Shown here: positions 31,922 through 44,300 of the stretch, in pieces
Numbering within the stretch: position 1 is the stretch's first letter
Layout of the letters: each line of letters starts with the position of its first letter
Program-made: the position numbers and the translations under genes
The notes under the pieces: generated by a model
The model's input: only the letters and a program-made list of their open reading frames with translations
Databases searched by the model: none
Told to the model about the DNA's origin: nothing
Source: Ophiosphaerella korrae
Taxonomy: Eukaryota > Ascomycota > Dothideomycetes > Pleosporales > Phaeosphaeriaceae
Length of the DNA stretch: 56,380 nucleotides
Direction of reading: 5' to 3'
Assembly (NCBI GenBank): GCA_028456385.1
Contig: JALNQF010000268.1
Span: 1-56,380, forward strand

Positions 31922-34287
31922 GAACGATTAACCTTGTCTTAGAATCTGTCAAGAAAACCTTTCAATAGCTGTAATAGTCGGCATGACGATCGCATCCACC
32001 ATAGACACTGAGCCCCATTGGCTCGACTCAGGCATCCTGTGTACCCGGCACCTGATCGCGGGCGCGAATATAATTGTATTCTCTATTGAAATTGAAAATT
32101 GGTCTATGAACCCATTAAGAGTAGCTTACCTGGATGAATCGTGGCATCAATAATCGCGCCGAGCTATGTTGCTTGTCAACAGTAGCATCGTGTGAACGGC
32201 GCCTTATATTGCCTTCTCCATGTGGTGCGAGATCTTTCTTCTCCTCTAGTTCTTTCAGATTGCAGCCACGGACCACTTCATTACGATTATGTATTGCTCT
32301 ATTGCATTGCTATGGTGTCGGTTGTGTCGCCGGCATTTTGGAACGAAACCCTGTAAAAACTTCTGGGCTCAGGAAGGCCATCCCCCTTAACATGTGTGCT
32401 CGTTACGGCGCTTTGTTGCTTCCAACGCCATGGCAGCGTCATGCCAGATTCCCGAAACGATAATTCAGTACAGTCTATCGCTTGCCAACCTGCGAACAAA
32501 CGAGATCTGCCAGGGCTTCGTTCTCGCACGTCTTCACTTCCTGAGGGTACGTAATATTACATGGACTGGCTTTTTTGCTCGCACAAGTAGAACGTTGATT
32601 ACTATTTGCACGAGTAGACTCGGCCGTCAAACGATTGAGATGATCAGAATTCTGGGTCGTACCCGTAATGGTGATTTGCACGGACCTATGTCGCTGACCA
32701 TTCTGATCAGCCGGTAGGCCACAGCAAGCTCACAGTGGAGGAGGGTTATGTAGAGGTCATCATGCTGACTAGGTATCCAAACAACGTTCTGGGTAGTCGT
32801 CGCATGGTCTTTCATGATATGGACTGGTATTTACCGTCGAATCCATGTCTCTACCATTTCCTCCACGATTGCTTCGTAGCTTGAGCCCCAGATGTGGCAC
32901 CAAACTCTCTTCAACGGCTTCTCACGGCGGCCGTCTTATCAGAAGCGGGACAGTCTGATCCGTCGTCTCGCATTCGCACTCTGTCAGCCACCTCGGAGTC
33001 ACGTCCATGCCTATATTCATGCCACGCCGGGGGCACTCGGTGCTGTATCATGTCGATGATTGGGAACCATGTCTCCATACTGATAGCTTTCGTGGCCACC
33101 CTCTTTCCTTGATGGCGGCGGGCCTTGGAATGGAGGCAGTGGCTCCGAGGCATAGAGCCAGCTTTAGGTGTTTTCTTCCATCGAACAAGGCAGACTGGAA
33201 CCCTGTCCCCCCTTGGGGGACATCACGGCTGCGCCCAACCCTTTTTTTGGCAACAGCATAGTTTCGATTCGAATTCCTGACCTTGTTTTCAGCTGGCTGT
33301 CACGCAACGGACTTCCCAATGGATCAAGACGGCACGGCCCCTTTGACATGGTGTGACTGTTGCCGCTGTGGCGAGCACACTGCCACTATGGACAAGGCGG
33401 TTCGTAAACTTTGGCAAGACACCACTGGCAGTTTCCAGTGCCGCACCTCCATGGGTGGTATATTAATTTATATTGGTTGTTGCAGACTTGCTCGCTGTGC
33501 TCAGCAGTCACATCGGGGTGCGGATCTTGGAGTTTCTTCCATGGTCAGAGCTGATTAAATCCCACGCACATCTAGTCCGCTTCAATACAGAAACGGAGTT
33601 TGAGCAGCGGCGTGAGCACAGATGGGGCGGGATTAAACTTTGGTGTCATATATAGGGAGCTAGGGCCGGAGTCATCCCAAACGAGGTAGATTGGAGGCTT
33701 CAGACCTTCTCCATCAATGCTCATATGTCTCTCAGACAGTGCATTGCCACAGTTAGGGTGGTGATGCGAGGGCATGCCTTGTGATAGGCTTGTGACAAGC
33801 GTCCCTAATCATCGCTGCGGCAGTGGAGAAAGGCATCAGGCCCTCGCTCACATTCTACTACGCTGCAATACGTACAAAGGCCTCCCTGACTAGGTTTTTG
33901 TAACTTTCACTGGGTGACACAGCCTCCGACTGTCTTAACACATCACAGTTAACCCCCAAGGCCATCGAATATGTGAAACAAACGTAGATCTTTGGGCAAG
34001 CAGGGTACATAGACGTGCAGATGACACCGAGCACCGGGGGAGACTGAAGGTATAGAGGATGCGACAGACGAGGCAGACCGCCTCTACGAGCCTAAAAGTA
34101 AGGTTTACGTAACAGCCCAAATCTATGATCTTATAATACTGTGTACACGGTTATGATAATTACGCATAGAAGTACAAGAATTTTGTACGTGAGCAGACAA
34201 AACATTTTCGTTATCTTACTACAGATCCTGCTCAAGGTCAATAAGGTAAGACCAAAGCACACAGACCTGAACCAGTGATTTATGCTG
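31922..34287. other. Gene-poor stretch, decayed frames
   Basis: Several frames look partly coding but cannot be assembled: minus strand 32,681-32,475 (containing KTCENEALADLVC), plus strand from ATG 33319 (a CDCCRCGE cysteine cluster, 79 codons) and plus 33,473-33,655. Alternative frames through the same DNA are equally open, so no gene is called. It may be a graveyard of old genes or a repeat island with little RIP. Confidence 0.4.
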
Positions 34288-34514
34288 CTAAGAGTGGGAG
34301 GGGGATCTGGGCATGTAACGTTTCCTATAGGTGTAAGTGTTATTATTTTGGCCGGCAAGTGTACGTACCTGTGGTCATTGCTGTTAAGTGTGGTATCACC
34401 TGAGCTTAAGTTGCACACGGCTATGCGAACCTCGATGTAAACAAAATGGCTTTGAACGGGATTAGATCTCTTCAACCGGTCCGTTCCATGGTGTCTGTGG
34501 GTCCAACTATCCAT
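34288..34514 (-). CDS. Possible small two-exon gene, 60 residues
   Basis: From ATG 34514, exon 34514-34369 ends at a strong GTACGT donor. The intron (44 nt) ends CCTATAG at 34325, and exon 34324-34288 finishes in frame at TAG, adding RKRYMPRSPSHS. No signal peptide or domain. The unspliced frame continues to 34131 into a hydrophobic tail. Evidence is limited to clean splice signals. Confidence 0.3.
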
Positions 34515-35420
34515 CTCAATATTCGGTTTACGTATTGGTGCATCATATACAGAGTAAGGTGAGAGGTTTGGGTTTTGATTCTGATAACCTACATGCTTTA
34601 TCGTTTTACATAATCAGCATCAATAGCTTAATGACCAAGACATACTTAAGTAGATATTGCTTACTGCTATCAACTGAATGGTACTGGCGGAAATGTTGTT
34701 GATGGAGAGGAGCGGAGGTATTGAGTCAATATAAAAAGTTCTATTGTCACCCTCAGATACACCACCCTGAGGTGAAACCGCAGTAAAGCCCATTGAGGAG
34801 AATGAGACTTGGACTTATGCGATGCGTCACAGGCTCATTCTCTCAAAGAGCTATGGTTAGTATCATACGTATGGTTCTGGTTCTGTCTGTGGGATTATTG
34901 TTTTTGAGGCCAACCAGATGCACCCAGCTCTTAGAATAGGATATTTAGCTCTTTTGGCTCGACTTGGCTACATAATCCAAATCAGAATCATTGATTTCTA
35001 CATATGCATCTGTGAAAGTTCATAGTTACAGACTGCACAGATTCATCGTGCTCCTTCTATAACACAAGGCAACACCGTTTCTCCGCATGTGGTATCAGCT
35101 CCGTTCGACTTCTCCACACACAACAACCATTTGCCATCCTACCCCTACACATCTTCATGCAGAAACAAGGCTCAGCATTCCTGAACACAAATTATGCGGC
35201 TAATACAACGAATCGCTGGATGGGAGGCTAATTGTCAAACCAGGCGCAGCAGTGTCCGGAAGTGGTAGAGCAAATCGGATAGAGCCTGCTCCCCCTCATC
35301 CAGACAACTCGGGGTGTCAGCTCCGGCACCAATTATGCAAGAAATGCTCCAGTGAAGCTGTTAATGTGACGTTTTAACCCTGTTGACCGCTTACGCGAGA
35401 TGCCAGAATCATCATAAGGG
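34515..35420. other. Intergenic stretch, nothing recognised
   Basis: No open frame of interest on either strand. It ends at the TATA box of the membrane-protein gene at 35481. Confidence 0.55.
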
Positions 35421-35430
35421 TATAAATAAA
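35421..35430 (+). promoter_or_regulatory. TATA box of the membrane-protein gene
   Basis: TATAAATAAA, 60 bp upstream of ATG 35481; typical spacing for a fungal TATA gene with a short leader. Confidence 0.55.
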
Positions 35431-35480
35431 GGAGGTATCTTTCACGCTGGTGAAGTCTAGCTGTCTCCTTTGACTCCAAA

Positions 35481-35964
35481 ATGGACCTCATTCTACTTCT
35501 CTGCTTCATCATTATCTTCTCAGGTACGGTTGTTCTTAGCGTCATATTGTTCTATTTCGACATCCAGATGCGCGAAAGAACCAGACCAAATGAGCCTTGG
35601 ATTTACAGTTATGTCTGGGAACGAAGGTTAGCGGTGGTATTTGGTCTTCTACAAGTAGGCTTATCGTCCTTTGGCATATTTGAAGCTATACGGACAAGAT
35701 CTTATGATAGCCAAATAAATTGGCTGGACACGGTTGCACTTTGTAACTTGCAACTTGTCGCTGGAACCAACGTAAGAACATTTCCAACACAATCATCATG
35801 CCCACTAACTGGTTGTGTGACTAGACTGCTCGAACCTTGCGCGTCTTGCAGTTTTCTCCCTGGGCGATATAGGCTACATACTTATTCACTACGATCTCGG
35901 CGCCAGATATTGCTCCCTCGATAGTGTAAGATATTTAGCTCATGAAAAAATCTTCTATCTCTAA
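35481..35964 (+). CDS. Multi-pass membrane protein, unknown function
   Basis: Starts at ATG 35481 behind a TATA box. The first 87 codons give two hydrophobic segments (about residues 3-26 and 50-70) around a charged loop. A GTAACT donor at 35743 spliced to 35825 (82-nt intron with a good ACTAAC branch) continues in frame as a third hydrophobic segment (VFSLGDIGYILIHY) and stops at 35964, giving 133 residues. A stronger-looking GTAAGA donor at 35767 is in the wrong phase for that continuation. A further GTAAGA at 35929 with a short intron would replace the last residues by another short tail ending near 36,045. The first exon is well supported, the 3' end is not. Confidence 0.5.
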
Positions 35965-38340
35965 CAGCCTACAGAAATAGTAGGGAACGTCTATTTGCCG
36001 AATCAGCATTGCTCTCGCGCCTTGCAATGGGGTCATTCCTAGCCTCAACAGCATCATGTATACAGTTTGTGAACTGCAAGCGGTTGATTTCAAGACAGCT
36101 AGATCCTCGTAAGCACTCAACTGTGAGGCGACAGGAGCTATCTATTAGGAAATTTCTGCTTTAGCTTGTCATACCTAACGCAGTTGTAACTTCGAGCCAG
36201 CTAGCTAGAGCAGTTGTGCTATATAGCCTAGCCTACTGCAACCAGAGTATCGCCTTGACTACTCACCAGTATATCTTCTTGGTATATTACCGTTTCCATT
36301 AGTAGTACCCTCTAACAGTTCTGCAGTCTTATACCGCATTACAGCTACTATGCTCTTTTGACATCGCACTACAAGGCATCAAGCATGTGTACAATCTCAC
36401 GATAACAATTGTGCAGTCTGCGACCCACCAACGTTGGGCAGGAAGAAGCGTCTTGCAAGAGGTTGAAAGTATAGAGAACTTGTCCTCAATCGAATTGTCT
36501 ACAATGAACTGATATGTCACAATCAGTGTACTAGCATATTAGGTGTCAGAATGCTTTAATTTTCTTTAGGAATAGTCATGGAGCAGTTTTAATTCATCAT
36601 AATTCCATGTTTCTAGGTTAGCAAGCGCTTCTATTAGAAGAACTCCAATTTTTATCCATTACTGTAACTACTAGCTCCAGCGGTATCCTGCTATAACACT
36701 CGAGAAGGGCTAAATTTTCAGGGAGACAAGAACCTGCTTAATAGAATTTCTCAGAGCAGTCCTCCATTCCTCTGCGGTTGCGTTGTAACAGCCCCTTTAG
36801 ACATAAGCAATAAGTGCGGGCGAGTGTTTTCGGACACGCTCTTGATAACATGTGCTTTTAAAGCGGCCCAATCGAAATTCAAGAGTACTAAACACACATT
36901 TGAGTTCTTGAACCTAAATCTTTTTTATTGCACATCGCTGCTATACTTTTATTTGTACACCGCATCCTCCAGTACAGTAGGCGAAATCAGTCTAGAAGCC
37001 GACCACAATAAGCTTATGCCGGTTTCATTTTAGCAGGTTACCTACAGCAAGTCTTGAGTAAGATAGGAATAACTAAATGTCAAGGCATAGCTTCTGCAGC
37101 ATGCCATTTTTCGTCAAGCTATGCCCACCTATCGGCGGCCTTTGAACTCAGACATCATCGCAGTCCTCAAAGCTATTCATAATCAATAATAGATGTTTCC
37201 GTTCTATTCCAGTCTTCGAAAGACCCATAACACAAATATACTAAGTTTTGTAATTACATAGAGCAGAAAAACGTCAGGCATAAATTGTTGTTGCAACAGT
37301 ACGTTTCTTATAGCGTTTGAGGGATATATAGAGAAACATATCCACCTCTTACATAACACAAACCTATCGGTATCCAGATAGAGACTAGTAGCCTTTCATT
37401 TGTAACCGTTGTGTCATTTACAAGGTCTAATAGCGCAGAATAATAGTCTAAGCGCATAGCTTGCTTCATGGATTTAAGAGGCTTCACTAACTTATTCTGA
37501 AGTTTATAACGAGAACAGCCCTAGGCTGACAAAAATCAGAGCATAATCATGAAATCAGAAATTCTTAGAGAAAGATTTACGCACAAATGCGTCAATAACA
37601 GGCCTGTAATTCCTCTCTTGAAAAGACTACGTGGTTTATCTATTCCGCCTCTCCTACTGCACCTCGACGTAGTATTCGTCATGTTTTAGCAACCTCGTAA
37701 ATATTTATGCTCGTACTTGGTGCTCTAATCTAGAAGAAAGACCGTCATGAAAAAACCCTGTTCCTTGATCACTGTGTTACAAGCTATACGACAGGAGGCG
37801 CTTTTAAAGCTTGGCTCCAACTCTACGCAACCACTATAGATCTAGTGTCATGCAATAAGTACTTGCCCATACTAGAGCAAGGATAAACGACAACATACAT
37901 CTATGCTATTAGCTCCAGGTAACACCCTCTACAATAATACTTGTATATTATTCGTCAACGGCCGCTTTTACAAGGCAGACTTCAGTTTATTGACCTCCTT
38001 GGGCTACTATACAATGCGCTAGTTACATTGTAGTCTTCAAGTAGCGCCTAGTTTGAGCGCACATAGTCGTCTCACACTCTATCTACGCTAAATTTAGTGT
38101 TGTTACGAGCTTAACACTATAGAGAGTAGCAAGACCCTAGCATTATAATAGTGACAAGGCTTAGATTAGGCTGACGGTGGCTTGTTATTTATGCGCAGCG
38201 AGCAACAGAGATACAATTAGTAGAGGCGAGTATTAGGCTTATAGCTAGGGGCTAGTCCTATGTTAGACGTTGTTAAGTACATAAGTAGGTACATAAACCT
38301 TAGGACGCCTCCTATAGATACAATCTCTATTCGTCTACTA
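35965..38340. other. Transition zone from gene island to RIP block
   Basis: No supported gene. CpA and TpG become gradually rarer and TpA commoner from about 36.1 kb to 38.3 kb, unlike the sharp edges at 11,640 and 54,540. A 69-codon frame at 36824-37033 has no features. Confidence 0.55.
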
Positions 38341-41300
38341 ACTTCTTGTTTAATTATGAAAAAGCTACTTTAGATAATAAGATACACTAAAGAAATTTGT
38401 CTTCGTCTACTACCTACTTGTGTTTATTTCTAAAATCTAATTAGAGCATTAAACTACCTTAATCGTTTATTTAAACAGTCCTGCCTTTCTATTAGCATCG
38501 ACAGTTCTTCTAATTCTCCTAATAATTATTGCGCATCTTAGTATATTTTCCGCTAAGATAGGAGATACCAAATACATCTCGTCTTTATCGGACTTAGACT
38601 TAGACTTAGATGTTAACCCTAAGTTAATCCAAAATCCTATTATGGTGTCGGAAACCTAGGGGTCGAAAAGATTACAATTAGGCATAAACTTCGCACCCTT
38701 TTATAGGACTATCGTTAATTATTGTAATTACAGAACAAAGCATAGAGCGCTAGTTATCTTTCTCCTACTCTAGATACAATAAGCTACTAGAAGCTAGCTA
38801 TAAGGTATACTTTCTTCCCTTCTACTATTATGTAAGCTCTATCCTTAAGAAGTTAAAGCTTACACGAAACTAACAGCAAAAGCTTTACTATAGCAGATGT
38901 ATTATTTAGCTAATTCTAGATTAGCTCTTCTATCTTAAGAGCAATCTTAGCTGTGCTACCTATAATCTACTACAACCTTTAGTAAACTATAAGACATTAC
39001 TACCTGCGTCTACAATAAACCTATTTAAATATAAGAGAAGAGATTACCTACAAATTCCTAGGGCTATAGGATACTATAGTACTACACGTTCTATTTGTAC
39101 TTTAGGAGGTTTGTTAAACTATAAACGTGTATACCTACCTTGTAGTAAGCGATCGCAGTAATTACACAAAAGCTATACTTATAGTATAAGCTATCTATTT
39201 TGCAAGCCTTATATTACAAAGTAGTTTAAAGAGAAAAGGAAGAGAGTTTACCTTACGTATAGATTAGATATTCTAAGAGAGAATATACACTTTAAACAAG
39301 ATAGTATATATACGCCTAGATAGCTACGCAGCTTCTTATAAGGCAATTAGAACATAGAAGATATTAGAAAAGTATAGTAATTAAGGCAAAGGACGAGTCT
39401 AGATGTAAGATTTAAAGGAGGTTATAGTAGTTTAATAAAAAGGCTTTTTCGTAATAGCTATATAAGGGCCTTGTTAGAGAGGGATACTAGAGCTTTTAGA
39501 AAAGCCTTTTTTTTTAGTTAGTTACCTATAACTCGAAAGTACTAGGTATAAACTAAGTAGATTAATTCTTCTATCTATCTCTAGCCCTGCGCTCTATTTA
39601 TGTATCTACAATGCGGCAGTCTCGGCTAGGTCTCTCGAGATAGCGGCGAGCCGGATCCTCAACACCCCTTCTATTAAGGTGCTAGTTTCTTTATTATATT
39701 AGTCGTGCTAACGTAGTCTATCTCCTTGCATGTAAGATTCTTTGTTCGATTCCTTTATTTGTAAAGGTCGAGGCTACAATCCTTTTAGCTATAGTAAGGT
39801 TAGCGGCTTAGCGATCGTATATGTAATCGCGCATCTAATCGCGTATCGAGTATCTAATCGTGTAACTTATCTAACACTAGAATAGCCTTTTATAAGTAAA
39901 GTTTATGCTAAGATATTATAATATATATAAAGTTTGCCTATTACTATAGGACTCCTTATAGAGACTAGCTCTATTATATTACTATAATATTTAAATATAA
40001 ATAAAAGTGCAGAACCTTTTAACCCCTTTTAGCGCTATTCTAATATATCCCTATCTAATTTTTTAGTCTTTAGAAGAAGAACCTAACCCTTGTCTATAGC
40101 TTTCTAGAGTTTAATACTATAGTAAGATCTAAATACTCCTATGCTAAACAAACAGCACCTCTAATCTACGCGATTTGTAATAGGTTAGTCTCTAGGGTTA
40201 ACTTCCTAGAGCCTAAAAAGTTATTAGTAGATTGTAAGTTAATAATAAAAGCTTATATAGTAATCTATAATAACTATAAATAATAAAAGATATTTTACAA
40301 CTATCTTGTATTAGTGTTCTATAGTTAAAGGATTGAATTACTAATACTATCCTAATAATAGACATTATTACTAACTATATACCTATACTTCTTAGCTAGC
40401 TTTATACTTTGTATTTACTAAGATTATAAATTACAAATTTATTACGTACTTAGCTTTGTACTTTATATTTACTAAGATTGCAAATCGCGAATTTATTACA
40501 TATCCCTATTATAGTTAGTTTTCTAATCTAGCTTGTTACTCTATAGGTCGTAGGTATTGTTATCCTCTATAGCGGGGCTAATTAGCTTAAAAGGGTTTTC
40601 TCTTGTTACAACTATAACACGATTGTTAAGATCTTCTCTTGTAAAATCGTATAGGATATAGTATATAACGCTATTACTATACTAATACTCCTCCTTTATT
40701 ATATTTTAAATAACAATCTATTTTCTATTAGTATAGGCAATATAATAGACCTAGCTAGAAAACAAAAGTATTAAAAGAATTGTTAAACTAAGAGAAGCTA
40801 GTGTACTTCTTAGTTAAAGTACCTAAGTGTTCCTAATATAGCTTAGAGATAGACTAGGTCTAACTATTAGGCTACGTTAACTACTTACAAAATAATAGCT
40901 AGTATCTAGGTCTAACTAAAAAATTCAATAATCTTAGATGTATATATCTCTAGAACTAGACTAAAATATATAAAGATTCTCCTATAGGTAGCAAAGCACC
41001 TTTCTATTAGTTTGTAAAATACAAGGAAAGAGTAATAAATAGTAAAACTAATAACTATTACAATCTCTAGAAGTAGTAGAGCTATAGAAGAAAGAAATAG
41101 ACAGTATACAATAATAGATAATCGATTCTAAACAAAAGATTTATTAAATTCTAACACTTCTAAGCGCTTTAGTATCTATACCAACCTATTATTTCTTTAT
41201 ATTAGGTTTAAAGTTTCTTTAATAGTAATTCTCGAGTAATAAAGTAGCTATAGCTATATTATTAATCTTGTTAGGGTTAAGATTAAATAATATCGTAGTA

Positions 41301-44300
41301 TAAAGACATAGAAAGGGGTTTTACTTCTATAACTATTAAAAGATAATAGACTAAGTTATATCTAAGTAAATCTACTCTAGAATGTAATATAAGTATAAAC
41401 TACACGTAGCCTCTTAATAAAGACACCTTATTTACAATTATAGTCTTTTTCTTACTATTATAGTAGGTAATTAAGTTATATTATCTTTATATTATATAGA
41501 ATACGTACTATACTTCTCTTAAGAGATCTCTCTTAAGGCTAATAACTATATTATAGTATAGGATAGTAGATTATATACTAGAATTAATAGAGTAGAGGAC
41601 TTTAACCTATAATTAAGTAATAGGTAGTAAAATCAATTAAGTAATAAATTGCGAAAAGGTTTTAGTAAGTAATAGACTTGTTAGAATTCTTCCTCTCTCT
41701 TCTTTCCCTTCTACGAGGTCTCTCGCGCCCTCTTATATTAATTTAACGCTTACCCTAATAGATCCTATTACGTATACTTCTAATACACTTCAATATATTT
41801 AGTGCAAGCACCTATTATATTTTATCGTTTTAGCTACTATAACATCTAACGCCTCGAAGATTCTTTCTCTTTAAACAAACTATTAATAGATCCCCTTAAT
41901 CTATAGTAATATATTATTAGAATTAGCCCCTATACTAATAGATAGGTACCCTAAAAGTTTTGTCTAGGAGCACTAGGTAGGCTAATACTTAGCGAGGTAG
42001 GTAATTTCAATCCTTAGTACAAGAGGAGCTTAACTTTAAGTAGATAATAATTAGTTACTCTATTAACTAAGTAGTGTAAATAGTTAATTATAGAAAAAGC
42101 TCCTTAAATAGAATCTAATAAGCTCTATAATACTACAAGTAAGATCTAGGCCTACTATAAAGTAATAGCTATCTAAGTAGCTAGACAAGCTAGTATAATA
42201 ACACAAAAAGAAGTAGAAAAGGTAGTAGCTAGAGTATTAGCTTTAGTTTAATAACCTATTTCTACAAAGTTTTAAATATAAATATTATTAATAAGCTATT
42301 GCAATTATAAGCTAGTGTATATATATTAGTAAGGTGTATAGAGAATTCTAGATTAAGCTCCTAAAGGACTTAAAATCGGCCCTTTCTTAAGGTCTAAAAT
42401 AGGACCTCTTCTCCTATAATAGTACCTAATTAGATTTTTAACTCCTTCTTACTAAGCCTAAAATTAGGCTTATTAAGTTAACAAGGAGGTATTTATAAAG
42501 CTAATCTAGAGAGAAATCTTTATTTAAAAATCCTCTTATAGGCGCATATCTCTCTATATAGTTATTACTTATTATTATACTAAGGCTACTTTAATATAGA
42601 GAACTTTAAAAAGAGTATAACTTCTAATAATTTAAAACATCTTAATAATCTTAATACAATATATAACAAGAATCCTATATAAAGGACAAATATACTAGCG
42701 CCTATATATAAACAAACATTACCTAGGCTTATAATAGATTACTTAGCGTTAGTTACTATATATAAGGGAAAGTATATAGATAATCTATATATAGAAATAC
42801 TATATAACACATAAATATAGTATAGGTATTCTAGAGTAGCGCTAAAAATAATCTAATTAAGTCTAAATAATAATATATTACAAACTCCTTGTATAGTAAT
42901 ATATACTTAGTCTTACTAGGCTCGAAATTAATATACTATTAGCGCTACTATTTCTTCCTAGCTAATACTTGTAGGCTACCTCGTACTCTTAAATACTTTT
43001 ACTTTGTTACAGTCCTTAAAAACTCTAAGTAGAAGTAAAAGTAGATAGCTACTTTAGAGTACTATTAGGAATATCTAACTTCTACCTTTTATAGGCGTCC
43101 TTTACCTTATAAGAGTAGTTAGTACCTCTATACTATAGTATAAATAACGTTAAAACTATGTTTAGCTTATAACCTATATATTTATGTAGGTTAAACTATA
43201 GATATTTTTCTATAAGGCTACTAATAAATATAAAGTTTTTCTTTCTTGTATACACTAATTAGATTACTAAGTATATTAATTAGTATCTTTACTACGTAAG
43301 GTAGGCACTTTTTAGTAACTACTATAGTTATAGTTATTATTGTATTAGTATATAGTAGGACTATATTAGCTTTCGCGCTATAGTATAGTAGACTTCTTAA
43401 TAAGATTATAACCCTACTCGATTAAGAAGTTACTTAGTATAGTAAGCTATACAACCCTTAAATTGTAAAACATAAAGCTATATACTATAAGTTAGTTAAG
43501 TTAGTTATTCTAAGTTCTATTATCTTACAAGTAAGTAATTAATTAGTAATCTTTAGATATGTAATAAATGCGAACTACACTTACCTACATCTAACATCCT
43601 AGGTAGAAAGTTGTATTATATCTATTTCGCTAAGTACTCTTAGCTTTCTACTTTTTATACGCAAAAATACTAGTAAAGTTAAAATTATAAAAAAGAGTAC
43701 TAGTAAGTTAGATACGTTATAAAGAGTCCGAAGGTCCGTAAAGAAAAGTATCTCGCTACACTATATATCTCGCTACGTAGTAAGTAACTTTAAGTACGTT
43801 AAGTAACTTAAGTTAACTAACGTTATATAGAGTTAGTGTAATTTGTTATTAAAGCTATTTCGACAACTATTTCGTAGCTTTTATAAGTAAAAATATTAGT
43901 GTAATTAATTAGAACTATAATTTAACTAACTAAGTAAAGTTATTACTTATTGTATATTACTACAAGTTATAGCTCCCTAAATCCTCTACATAAATTTACT
44001 ATTCTACACTCGCTAACCTTTCTTGCATATAGCTTCTTAGCTTCTCGTCTAACTACTATATCGAATTTAGCTTATAACTTAAGAAGAGGTATACTAAACT
44101 ATTCGTAGACTATCTAAACGTTACCCTTCTAGAGAAAACTATCTAGATAGTAGGCGATTAACTTCTAGTCTTTCGCATAATAACCTAACTCTAGTAGAGT
44201 AATTAGTAATAGCTTTTAGGGTATAGGTTAAAGTATATAGCAATAATATCTAATTACTTAAGATAGTCTATTTCCTAGTCGACTTACTCTTTGAATTTTA

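Noticed and set aside
38600..38625. Short direct repeats considered as a CRISPR-like array
   Set aside because: Hexamer repeats without spacers in a fungal genome; explained as a decayed acidic coding run.
39600..39780. GC-rich pocket in the RIP block, considered as a tRNA or rRNA gene
   Set aside because: No cloverleaf, no A/B-box pair and no rRNA-like core found; it is simply CpG-rich sequence left by RIP.
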